A DNA stretch of 58,370 nt, from NCBI GenBank assembly GCA_944326945.1, contig CALVFY010000016.1, positions 1-58,370 of the forward strand, given 5' to 3'. Numbering within the stretch: the first letter of the stretch is position 1; the number at the start of each line of letters is the position of its first letter. Both the position numbers and the translations under genes were made by a program. This document shows positions 26,529 through 34,854 of this stretch, piece after piece. This DNA comes from an uncultured Rikenellaceae bacterium (GTDB lineage: Bacteria > Bacteroidota > Bacteroidia > Bacteroidales > Rikenellaceae). The notes below the pieces were generated by a model that was not told the DNA's origin, ran no database searches, and saw only the letters and a list, made by a program, of their open reading frames with translations.

Positions 26529-27413
26529 ATGTTCAAGATTTTAGAAAAAACCGAACTTGCCAACAATATCTGGCAGATGCGAATCGAAGCACCGCGTGTG
26601 GCCCATTCGGCTCAGCCAGGCCAGTTCGTAATCGTCCGCGTGGACGAACAGGGGGAACGTGTCCCGCTCACTATTTCCGACTATGACTCCCAGGCAGGCT
26701 GGGTTTCCATCGTTATCCAGACCATCGGTGTATCCACCAAGAAACTCTGTGCCCTCAACGCAGGCGATTCGATTGCCGATTTCGCCGGCCCGCTGGGACG
26801 TCCCTCCGAATTCGTGTCGGAAGCACCCGAAAGTCTCCGCACGAAAAAGATACTCTTCGTGGCCGGAGGTGTGGGTACGGCTCCCGTCTATCCTCAGGTG
26901 AAATGGCTGCACGAACACGGTATTCAGGCCGACGTGATTATCGGTGCCAAAACTAAAGAGATGCTCATCATGATCGACCAGATGCGTGCCTTGGCCGGAA
27001 ACCTTTACATCGCCACGGATGACGGAAGCGAAGGATTCAAGGGTATGGTGACCGGCATGATCGAGGAACTGGTCGAAAAACAAGGCAAAAAATATGATCT
27101 GGTGATAGCTATCGGGCCGATGATCATGATGAAATTCGTGGCGGCAACCACTAAAAAATACGGCATCAAGACGATCGTAAGTCTCAATACGCTCATGGTA
27201 GACGGAACGGGTATGTGCGGTGCCTGCCGGGTGAGCGTAGGCGGACGCACGGTGTTTACCTGCGTGGATGGTCCGGAATTCGACGGTCATCAGGTCGATT
27301 TCGACGAGGCCATGCGGCGTCAGGGCATGTACCGTACGCTCGAACAGCGGGCTGCGAAAATCGCCCAGGAGCGTGCCGAAGGCCATGTCTGCAAAATCGG
27401 GCTGGACAAATAG
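26529..27413 (+). CDS. Ferredoxin:NADP+ oxidoreductase subunit A-like flavoprotein (NfnA/SudB type)
   Basis: This 294-residue protein has an FAD domain (RVPLTISDYD), an NAD-binding region (VAGGVGTAPVYPQVKWL) and a C-terminal [2Fe-2S] cysteine motif (GTGMCGACRVSVGGRTVFTC). This is the small subunit of NfnAB-type complexes, which couple NADH, ferredoxin and NADP+. The large subunit follows after 39 bp. Confidence 0.9.
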   Translation: MFKILEKTELANNIWQMRIEAPRVAHSAQPGQFVIVRVDEQGERVPLTISDYDSQAGWVSIVIQTIGVSTKKLCALNAGDSIADFAGPLGRPSEFVSEAPESLRTKKILFVAGGVGTAPVYPQVKWLHEHGIQADVIIGAKTKEMLIMIDQMRALAGNLYIATDDGSEGFKGMVTGMIEELVEKQGKKYDLVIAIGPMIMMKFVAATTKKYGIKTIVSLNTLMVDGTGMCGACRVSVGGRTVFTCVDGPEFDGHQVDFDEAMRRQGMYRTLEQRAAKIAQERAEGHVCKIGLDK

Positions 27414-27452
27414 TTCTCCATATATTTATCTACGATTCAATACTGAAAGAAT

Positions 27453-28844
27453 ATGGCAAACAAAATACCGAGAGTTCCTGTCCGCGAACAGGATCCGAAA
27501 GTCCGGGCCACCAATTTCGAGGAGGTGTGCTACGGTTACAATGTCGACGAGGCCCGTCTGGAAGCCTCCCGTTGTTTGAACTGCAAGAAACCGCGTTGCG
27601 TGGAGAGTTGTCCCGTCTCGATCCAGATACCGCAATTCATCGCGAGAGTGGCCGAAGGTGATTTCGAAAGTGCCGCCCGCATCATCGCCGAAGACAGTTC
27701 GCTACCCTCGGTCTGCGGGCGTGTCTGCCCCCAGGAGACCCAATGCGAGGGATCCTGCATTCTGGGGATCAAAGGCGAAGCCGTGGCCATAGGCAAACTG
27801 GAGCGTTTCGTGGGCGATTGGAGCATCGAACACGGAAAGACCTTTGCCACGGTTGCCCCGACAAATGGCTATAAAGTAGCCGTGGTGGGCAGCGGCCCCA
27901 GTGGACTGGCCTGTGCGGCCGATCTGGCCAAACTGGGCTACGAGGTGACTATCTTCGAGGCTCTTCACAAAGTGGGCGGCGTACTGGAATACGGGATCCC
28001 CGAATTCCGTCTGCCCAAACAGAAGGTGGTGGCCAAAGAGGTAGAAAATGTCAAACGTCTGGGTGTCAAGATCGAAACCGACACGATCGTCGGGCGTACG
28101 GCTACCGTGGACCAACTGATGGACGAAGAGGGTTTCAGTGCGGTATTCATCGGATCAGGGGCCGGTCTGCCCCGCTTCATGGGAATCCCCGGAGAAAATC
28201 TGAACGGCGTGGTATCGGCCAACGAATTCCTCACCCGCACCAATCTGATGAAAGCCTACGACGATCAGTACGACACCCCGATCTATGTAGGACAGCGCGT
28301 AGTAGTGGTCGGAGGCGGTAACGTAGCCATGGATGCCGTCCGTACGGCCAAACGGCTCGGAGCCGAAGCTTTTATCGTCTATCGGCGGTCGGAAGCAGAA
28401 CTGCCGGCCCGGGTCGAAGAGGTTCACCACGCCAAAGAGGAGGGAATCGACTTCCGTATGCTGACCAATCCGGTAGAAGTACTCGGCGACGACAAAGGTT
28501 GGGTCCGAGGAATTCGATGTATCCGTATGGAGTTGGGCGAACCCGACGAATCGGGACGTCGTTCACCGGTGGAGATCCCCGGCTCGGAATTCGAAATCGA
28601 ATGTGACGTGGTGATCATGGCCCTCGGGACCTCCCCCAATCCGTTGATCGCCTCCACGACCGCTGGACTCGAGACCAATCGCCGAGGATGTATCGTGGCC
28701 GACGAAAACGGGCAGACCTCTCGTGAGGGGATCTTTGCCGGAGGAGATACCGTGACCGGAGCTGCAACCGTGATCCTGGCCATGGGAGCCGGACGGAAGG
28801 CGGCCAAAGCGATCGATAATTACATCCGGAACAAAAAACAATAA
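27453..28844 (+). CDS. NADPH-dependent glutamate synthase small-chain-like subunit (NfnB/SudA type, gltA annotation family)
   Basis: The protein has 463 residues. The N-terminal [4Fe-4S] cysteines are in CLNCKKPRCVESCP and CGRVCPQETQCEGSC. FAD binds at VAVVGSGPSGLACAADLAKL and NADPH at VVVVGGGNVAMDAVRTAKRLG. Next to an NfnA-like gene this is best read as the large subunit of an electron-bifurcating ferredoxin-NADP+ reductase rather than glutamate synthase. It would let a fermentative cell balance NADH, NADPH and ferredoxin. Confidence 0.9.
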   Translation: MANKIPRVPVREQDPKVRATNFEEVCYGYNVDEARLEASRCLNCKKPRCVESCPVSIQIPQFIARVAEGDFESAARIIAEDSSLPSVCGRVCPQETQCEGSCILGIKGEAVAIGKLERFVGDWSIEHGKTFATVAPTNGYKVAVVGSGPSGLACAADLAKLGYEVTIFEALHKVGGVLEYGIPEFRLPKQKVVAKEVENVKRLGVKIETDTIVGRTATVDQLMDEEGFSAVFIGSGAGLPRFMGIPGENLNGVVSANEFLTRTNLMKAYDDQYDTPIYVGQRVVVVGGGNVAMDAVRTAKRLGAEAFIVYRRSEAELPARVEEVHHAKEEGIDFRMLTNPVEVLGDDKGWVRGIRCIRMELGEPDESGRRSPVEIPGSEFEIECDVVIMALGTSPNPLIASTTAGLETNRRGCIVADENGQTSREGIFAGGDTVTGAATVILAMGAGRKAAKAIDNYIRNKKQ

Positions 28845-28882
28845 TCAAATGCGGTCATGAGCTGCTCTAAAACACCGATACC

Positions 28883-29440
28883 ATGACAGTCAACGAACAA
28901 CAGAGCCGAAAAGATCTCGTATTGGATGTGGCCCGCGGCATGATGGCTGCGGCGCGTACGGCTCCCAAAGCCAAAGGAGTGGACAATCTGGAGATCGTAA
29001 CCCTCAACGGCGACGACCTGCACCGATTGGCACAGAAAATGCGCGCCCTGAGCGAAGAGAATGGATTCAAATTCTTCCTGCGCGACGCAAACAATGTCGA
29101 ACAATCGGATGCGGTGGTTGTGATCGGCACCCGATTGGGCGTATTCAACCTCAACTGCGGCATGTGCGGATTCCCGACTTGTGCCGACAAGCTGCAATTC
29201 AAGGATATTCCATGTGCTTTCAATACCAACGACTTGGGTATCGCCCTCGGATCGGCTGCCGCCTATGCGGCCGATCATCGAATCGACAGTCGAATCATGT
29301 ACTCAGCAGGAGCCGCAGCACATGCTCTGGGAATAGTTTCGTCGGAATGCAAAGCCGTTTTGGCCATTCTGCTCAGTTGCAGCGGCAAAAGTCCCTATTT
29401 CGACCGAGTAGCCGACAAAACGCCCCAAGCCACGAAATAA
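28883..29440 (+). CDS. DUF2148 ferredoxin-like protein
   Basis: This 185-residue protein has the DUF2148 cysteine pattern NLNCGMCGFPTCADK, with further cysteines at CAFNT and SSEC. The family is thought to bind an iron-sulfur cluster; the role is not known to me. It lies 38 bp after the NfnB-like gene on the same strand and ends at a bidirectional terminator, so it may work with that redox complex. Confidence 0.85.
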   Translation: MTVNEQQSRKDLVLDVARGMMAAARTAPKAKGVDNLEIVTLNGDDLHRLAQKMRALSEENGFKFFLRDANNVEQSDAVVVIGTRLGVFNLNCGMCGFPTCADKLQFKDIPCAFNTNDLGIALGSAAAYAADHRIDSRIMYSAGAAAHALGIVSSECKAVLAILLSCSGKSPYFDRVADKTPQATK

Positions 29441-29455
29441 CAAAAAACAATGTAC

Positions 29456-29494
29456 AAAAACGGAGGTCGAAGATGTTTCAGGCCTCCGTTTCTT
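29456..29494. terminator. Bidirectional terminator between DUF2148 gene and small membrane protein gene
   Basis: Arms around 29458-29467 and 29483-29492 form a GC-rich stem (ACGGAGG/CCTCCGT) flanked by A on the left and T on the right, between convergent genes. Confidence 0.8.
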
Positions 29495-29514
29495 TATTCC
29501 CGACAGGAAAGATA

Positions 29515-29802
29515 TCACCGGTCCTCTTCCGAACAATGAGAGGTACAGGTTCGGCAATCCCCACCCTCACACTCTCCGGGCAAAACATCCGATTTCCGCG
29601 AACCGGCTCTCAAATCACGCTCCTCAGCCCGCATCTGCTGTGCGGCACACTTTATGCCCCGTTCCTTCATGTGAGGATTTTCTCCGATCTCAGACTGGAT
29701 ATGATGACCCTTGAAAATCAATGTCAGCGACAATGCCAGCACCAAAAAAGCTACCGCAACCACTGTAATCAACAGAACAAGTCCGACTTGAGAGAGTTCC
29801 AT
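29515..29802 (-). CDS. Small single-pass membrane protein, Cys-rich tail
   Basis: The protein has 95 residues. One N-terminal membrane helix (VGLVLLITVVAVAFLVLALSL) is followed by a polar tail with GHHIQSEIGENPHMKERGIK and cysteines near the C terminus (GECEGGDCRTCTSHC). Similar short proteins with an xGIxC motif occur widely in Bacteroidota; the function is unknown. It has its own promoter region, divergent from trkA. Confidence 0.7.
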   Translation of the reverse strand: MELSQVGLVLLITVVAVAFLVLALSLTLIFKGHHIQSEIGENPHMKERGIKCAAQQMRAEERDLRAGSRKSDVLPGECEGGDCRTCTSHCSEEDR

Positions 29803-29851
29803 AACGTTATCTTAACAAAGTTTAAATTCATCGAATGATGCAATATTCGTA

Positions 29852-29867
29852 CAAAATTATAATTTTG
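29852..29867. promoter_or_regulatory. Perfect palindrome made of two back-to-back -7 boxes
   Basis: CAAAATTATAATTTTG is a perfect 16-bp palindrome. Each half is an exact TAnnTTTG box, one for trkA (29860-29867, +) and one for the small membrane protein (29859-29852, -). No clear -33 elements are seen. The two promoters could not be used at once, or it may be a repressor site. Confidence 0.5.
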
Positions 29868-29896
29868 CATAAACATATCCTAACAGAGTCACGCCA

Positions 29897-31237
29897 ATGA
29901 AGATCGTAATTGCCGGAGCAGGCGAAGTGGGTAGTCACCTGGCTACCATGCTCAGCGGAAACGGACATGATATCGTCGTGATCGACGACGAACAAAAACT
30001 ACTCGACGAAATATCGGGTATGGCCGATGTAGTCACCATCGAAGGCGACTGCACTACTTTCGCCACACTCAAAAAAGCTTCGGTACGCAAAGCCGACCTG
30101 TTTATTGCCGTCAACCACGAAGAGAATATCAATATCATCTCGGCCATGCTGGCCAAACAACTCGGCGCCCGGAAATCCATCGCACGGATCGATAACAATG
30201 AATATCTCGAACCCAATAACAAGGAGATATTCATCAACATGGGTATCGATTACCTGTTCTATCCGGAAAAGGTGGCCGCCCGAGAGGTGATCAATCTGTT
30301 GGGGAATACCGCCACCACGGAATATGTAGACTTCTCCGGTGGGAAACTGGTTCTGGTGGTATTCAAACTTGACGCCACCTCCCCGCTGGTCCACAAATCC
30401 CTCTCTCAAGTGACCAACGACCAGAAAAACCTGCCCTATCGTACGGTAGCCATCTCCCGGGCAGGAGAGACGATTATCCCCCGCGGCGACGATGTCTTCC
30501 AGGATAACGACACGATTTATGTCATCACCAACCAGGAATCCATTCAGACCGTGATGGAATTCTCCGGCAAATCGAACGTGGAGATCAACAATCTGATGAT
30601 TCTGGGAGGTAGCCGGATCGGCGTGAGAATCGCCACCGAACTTCAGGACCAGGTCAATGTCAAACTGGTAGACTACAACGCCGAAAAAGCCTACAAATTG
30701 GCCGAAACACTCGAAAAAACACTGATAATCAACGAAGACGGCCGCAATACAGACTCCATGCTCGAGGAGGGTCTTACCAATATGGATGCTTTCGTAGCCG
30801 TCACCGGACGCTCGGAAACCAATATTCTGGCGGCCCTGCTGGCCAAACGGATGGGTGTAAAAAAGGTGATCGCCGAAGTGGAAAACCTCAACTACATCAG
30901 TCTGGCCGAAAGTATGGGTATCGACACGATCATCAACAAAAAACTGATTACAGCCAGCAATATCTTCCGCTTTACGATGAGTACGGACGTGCAAGCCATC
31001 AAATGTCTGACGGGCAGCGATGCCGAAGTGCTGGAATTCATTGTCAAACCGAACTCTCCCGCCACCAAAGCCAAAATCAAAGACCTCGACTTCCCGCGTA
31101 ATGCCATGATCGGAGGAATCGTGAGAGGGGATAAGATTTTCATCGCCGAAGGTGGCTTGGAGATCAATGCCTATGACCGAGTAGTGGTATTCGCCTTGCC
31201 GGATGCCATCGCCCGAATCGGTAAATATTTCAACTAA
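29897..31237 (+). CDS. trkA: Trk potassium uptake protein TrkA
   Basis: The 446-residue protein contains two tandem RCK units. Each has an NAD-binding Rossmann domain (MKIVIAGAGEVGSHLATMLS at the N terminus, NNLMILGGSRIGVRIATEL in the middle) followed by a TrkA_C domain. TrkA is the cytoplasmic regulatory subunit of the Trk K+ transporter. The membrane subunit TrkH is not in the window; the next gene, 2 bp away, is unrelated. Confidence 0.93.
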   Translation: MKIVIAGAGEVGSHLATMLSGNGHDIVVIDDEQKLLDEISGMADVVTIEGDCTTFATLKKASVRKADLFIAVNHEENINIISAMLAKQLGARKSIARIDNNEYLEPNNKEIFINMGIDYLFYPEKVAAREVINLLGNTATTEYVDFSGGKLVLVVFKLDATSPLVHKSLSQVTNDQKNLPYRTVAISRAGETIIPRGDDVFQDNDTIYVITNQESIQTVMEFSGKSNVEINNLMILGGSRIGVRIATELQDQVNVKLVDYNAEKAYKLAETLEKTLIINEDGRNTDSMLEEGLTNMDAFVAVTGRSETNILAALLAKRMGVKKVIAEVENLNYISLAESMGIDTIINKKLITASNIFRFTMSTDVQAIKCLTGSDAEVLEFIVKPNSPATKAKIKDLDFPRNAMIGGIVRGDKIFIAEGGLEINAYDRVVVFALPDAIARIGKYFN

Positions 31238-31239
31238 CC

Positions 31240-32757
31240 ATGTCTCTGACAACACATATCGTCAACTTCTTTTTCAGCCATCGCCGAAGAGAGATCGATT
31301 TTTTCCGCGAACACCCCGCCGAAGTACAAGAACTTCAACTGAAATATCTGCTCGAAAAAGGAACTCAGACATCGTTCGGGAAAGAACGCTCGATGCAGAA
31401 TATCCACTCGATCGAACAGTTTCAACAACAGGTGGAGGTGTGCGACTACGAAAGTTTCTGTCATTACATAAACCGCACTCGGCTGGGAGAACAAGGGGTG
31501 ATCTGGCCCACTCCGATCCGCTGGTTTGCCAAATCATCCGGTACCACAGACTACAAAAGCAAATACATTCCCGTAAGCGCCCAAGGGCTTCATGAAGCCC
31601 ATCTGCAGGGTCCTCGCGACGTTATCGCATTCTTCACCGGTCTCTATCCCCATAGCAACGTATTCAGCGGCAAGACTCTGACTCTGGGAGGCAGCCATCG
31701 CATAGAACGCGAAGGAGAGACGGCTCAAACAGGTGATTTATCAGCTATTCTGATCGAGAACACACCCCGTTGGGCCAATTGGCGACGTGTCCCCTCGACT
31801 CAAACGGCATTGATCGCCGATTTCGAACAGAAAGTCCGTAAGATATGCGAAGAAACCGTAGGCGAAAACATCTCCTCGTTTGCAGGAGTCCCCTCCTGGA
31901 ACCTGGTGATGTTAAACAAAGTGCTCGAATACACCGGGAAACAAAATCTGCTGGAAGTATGGCCCCATCTGGAGCTGTTCGTCCACGGAGGCATGAACTT
32001 CAAGCCTTACAGAGAGCAGTATCGCCAATTGATTCCTTCGCCCGACATGAAATACATGGAGACCTACAATGCCTCGGAAGGTTTCTTCGCCATAGGCGAC
32101 GACCCTTCGCGGGATGACATGCTCCTGATGTTGGACTACCGCATTTTCTACGAATTTCTACCTGTCTCCTCATTGGGCAAACCCTCCGCAGCGGTGCCTC
32201 TTTCGGGCGTCAAACCGGGTGTCAACTATGCCATGATCATTACCACCAGCAACGGTCTGTGGCGTTATCAGATCGGAGACACCGTGGAATTTACCTCCAC
32301 ATCGCCCTACCGGATTCGCATCACGGGACGGACGAAGCATTTCATCAACGTTTTCGGCGAAGAGATCGTCGTGGATAATGCCGAAAGTGCCATGAGAGCT
32401 GCCTGCGACGCCACAGGAGCCGAAATCGCAGAATTCACGGTTGCACCTATTTTCATGGAGGGCCGCCAAAAAGGCTCCCATGAGTGGGTGGTCGAATTCC
32501 GTAAACGGCCCAATGACCCGACCGAGTTCGCTCGACTGCTGGATCTGGCTCTGCAACGGGTCAACTCCGATTACGAAGCCAAACGATTCAAGAATACGAC
32601 CTTGATGCCGCTCACGCTGACCGAAGTGGTTCCCGGGACTTTCCTCAAATGGATGCAAGACCGAGGGAAAATGGGCGGTCAGAATAAAGTACCCAGACTG
32701 TTCAACGACCGTACTTACGTGGAGCAGCTCAAAGCACTCGGCACCGAACAACACTAA
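31240..32757 (+). CDS. GH3 auxin-responsive-family acyl-adenylating enzyme
   Basis: This 505-residue protein has the GH3-auxin family hallmarks: the nucleotide loop FAKSSGTTDYKSKYIPVS (about 92-109), METYNASEGFFAI (about 271-283) and WRYQIGDTVEFTS followed by ITGRTKHFINVFGE. Plant members adenylate hormones and join them to amino acids. Bacterial members are common in Bacteroidota and mostly uncharacterised. Do not confuse it with glycoside hydrolase family 3. It starts 2 bp after the trkA stop. Confidence 0.9.
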   Translation: MSLTTHIVNFFFSHRRREIDFFREHPAEVQELQLKYLLEKGTQTSFGKERSMQNIHSIEQFQQQVEVCDYESFCHYINRTRLGEQGVIWPTPIRWFAKSSGTTDYKSKYIPVSAQGLHEAHLQGPRDVIAFFTGLYPHSNVFSGKTLTLGGSHRIEREGETAQTGDLSAILIENTPRWANWRRVPSTQTALIADFEQKVRKICEETVGENISSFAGVPSWNLVMLNKVLEYTGKQNLLEVWPHLELFVHGGMNFKPYREQYRQLIPSPDMKYMETYNASEGFFAIGDDPSRDDMLLMLDYRIFYEFLPVSSLGKPSAAVPLSGVKPGVNYAMIITTSNGLWRYQIGDTVEFTSTSPYRIRITGRTKHFINVFGEEIVVDNAESAMRAACDATGAEIAEFTVAPIFMEGRQKGSHEWVVEFRKRPNDPTEFARLLDLALQRVNSDYEAKRFKNTTLMPLTLTEVVPGTFLKWMQDRGKMGGQNKVPRLFNDRTYVEQLKALGTEQH

Positions 32758-32817
32758 ACCGAAACCCGATTTCGTTATACCATAGATCAGATCCTACGCA
32801 CCAAACCCCGAAACTGA

Positions 32818-33471
32818 ATGGACACCGCGAAAAAACTCAAGCATATGTATATAGCAATTGCAGGAAATATCGGAAGCGGCAAGACCTCCCTGACAGAGAT
32901 CCTGGCTCGCCGGTGCCATATGGCCACCTATTTCGAAGAGAGTGACAATCCCTACATCGGTGATTTCTATGAAAACATGAACCGTTGGGCATTCAATCTT
33001 CAGATATACTTTCTGGGGAGCCGAATCAAACAGGCTCGGGAGATTCTCGCCGGCAACAGCGATCTGATCCAGGATCGGACGATCTATGAAGATGCCAATA
33101 TCTTCGCGGACAATCTTCACCAGATGGGTTTGATCTCTTCACGAGATTTCGACACCTATATGAAGATTTATGATCTGGCCGCCAATCTGCTTCCCCATCC
33201 AGATTTGTTGATCTACCTGAAAGCAAGCGTACCCACATTGATCAGTCAGATCCAAAAGCGAGGCCGAGCCTACGAAATGTCGATCGACGAACACTATCTG
33301 GAACGCCTCAACAAAAAATACGACCATTGGATCAGCAATATCTACAAGGGAGAGGTGATGACCGTAAATATTGACCATGAGGATTTCGTGATGAATCCTT
33401 CCGTACTCGACCGCGTAGTAGCCCGTATCGAAGCGCTACGTGCTAAGCAGACCCCGTCCCAAAACCGATAA
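32818..33471 (+). CDS. Deoxynucleoside kinase
   Basis: This 217-residue protein has the P-loop IAGNIGSGKTSLT (about 13-25), the ERS-like motif QDRTIYEDANIF and a C-terminal lid with QKRGRAYEMSIDEHYLERL. Such kinases phosphorylate deoxyadenosine, deoxyguanosine or deoxycytidine for dNTP salvage. An ATG nine codons later (MYIAIAG) is an alternative start. Confidence 0.9.
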   Translation: MDTAKKLKHMYIAIAGNIGSGKTSLTEILARRCHMATYFEESDNPYIGDFYENMNRWAFNLQIYFLGSRIKQAREILAGNSDLIQDRTIYEDANIFADNLHQMGLISSRDFDTYMKIYDLAANLLPHPDLLIYLKASVPTLISQIQKRGRAYEMSIDEHYLERLNKKYDHWISNIYKGEVMTVNIDHEDFVMNPSVLDRVVARIEALRAKQTPSQNR

Positions 33472-33475
33472 CCGT

Positions 33476-34849
33476 ATGCTGCCTGCCTCCTTCGTCGAAT
33501 CGCTTTCCGATACAGGCTTGGACTCAGCCAGCCAACAGACTCTCTGTCAGACCCTGGGACAAGGCGAAACACCGGTATCCATCCGATTCAATCCCTACAA
33601 GTTGCAAGATCGTCCCGAAGGAGAGCCCGTTCCCTGGAGCCGATACGGTTTCTACCTGAACGAACGTCCGTCGTTTACGCTCGATCCGTGGTTCCACGCC
33701 GGAGTCTATTACGTGCAGGAAGCCAGTTCCATGTTTTTGGAACACATCTGCCGTTCGTTGTTCGATGGAGGACGTTCACTCCGCATTCTCGACCTGTGTG
33801 CGGCTCCGGGCGGAAAGAGTACGCTGCTGGCCACAGTGGCCGGACTCGAAAGTATAGTAGTAGCCAACGAGGTGATCCGTTCTCGAGCCCTTACACTGGC
33901 CGACAACATCCGGAAATGGGGACTGGGCAATGTGGCGGTTACCAACAACGATCCGTCGCATTTCGGAGCATTGGAACATTGGTTTGACCTGATTACGGTC
34001 GACGCCCCCTGTTCCGGAGAGGGCATGTTCCGCAAAAACCCGGAGGCAACCGCACAATGGAGTCCCCAGGCGGTGGAACTGTGTGCGGCCCGCCAACGTC
34101 GTATTTTAAGTGATGTTTGGGAGGCTTTACGACCGGGCGGTATCCTCGTCTACAGCACTTGCACCTTCAATCGCAAAGAAAACGAGGAAAACGTTGCATG
34201 GCTCGCGGAGAATTACGACTGTGAGGGAGTCAAGATAGAGACCGATCCGACATGGGGAATCGTCCGCGGAGAGGTTCCCACAGAAGATGCCGATCCGATA
34301 CCGGTTTTTCGTTTCTATCCTCATGCCGTGCGGGGCGAAGGATTCTTCTGCGCCGTGATCCGCAAGGCCGGAGGGCGTATTCGCAATCGGCTCTCCAAAC
34401 CTCGCCGTACGATCTTCGCCGAAACAACCCGGCAGGAACAGGCCTCTGTCAAACCCTGGTTCGGACAACCCGAATGGATGCACTTTGCCCACATCGGCGA
34501 CCAATTGTACGGCTACTACGAACAGGCCTATTCGTCCATGCGAGAAATTGCCGAACGGCTTTCCGTACTCTACTCGGGGATATTGATCGGACAACTCTAT
34601 CATGGAAAACTGAAACCGGAACATCCCCTGGCTCTTTTTCACGACCTGGACCGGACTGCCATCCCGATGGCCGAACTGGACAAAGAGACCGCATTGAACT
34701 ACCTGCGGAAACAGGATATCCCGGTAGAACTGCTGACAGAGGGGATGAACCTCGTTTGCTGCGAAGGGGCTCCGTTGGGCTGGATCAAACGGATCGGAAA
34801 CCGTTCGAACAATCTTTATCCGAAGGAACTTCGCATTCAAAATCTTTGA
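33476..34849 (+). CDS. RsmF-like rRNA (cytosine-C5) methyltransferase
   Basis: The ATG at 33476, 4 bp after the kinase stop, gives 457 residues. SAM binding is at ILDLCAAPGGKSTLLATVAG. The two catalytic cysteines are in VDAPCSGEGMFRKNP and VYSTCTFNRKENEENVAW, which is the RsmF/NOL1/NOP2 pattern. The C-terminal part (about 320-457) is the PUA-like extension of RsmF proteins. It should methylate a cytosine in 16S rRNA. It ends 5 bp before the convergent TamL-like gene. Confidence 0.9.
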   Translation: MLPASFVESLSDTGLDSASQQTLCQTLGQGETPVSIRFNPYKLQDRPEGEPVPWSRYGFYLNERPSFTLDPWFHAGVYYVQEASSMFLEHICRSLFDGGRSLRILDLCAAPGGKSTLLATVAGLESIVVANEVIRSRALTLADNIRKWGLGNVAVTNNDPSHFGALEHWFDLITVDAPCSGEGMFRKNPEATAQWSPQAVELCAARQRRILSDVWEALRPGGILVYSTCTFNRKENEENVAWLAENYDCEGVKIETDPTWGIVRGEVPTEDADPIPVFRFYPHAVRGEGFFCAVIRKAGGRIRNRLSKPRRTIFAETTRQEQASVKPWFGQPEWMHFAHIGDQLYGYYEQAYSSMREIAERLSVLYSGILIGQLYHGKLKPEHPLALFHDLDRTAIPMAELDKETALNYLRKQDIPVELLTEGMNLVCCEGAPLGWIKRIGNRSNNLYPKELRIQNL

Positions 34850-34854
34850 CATCA

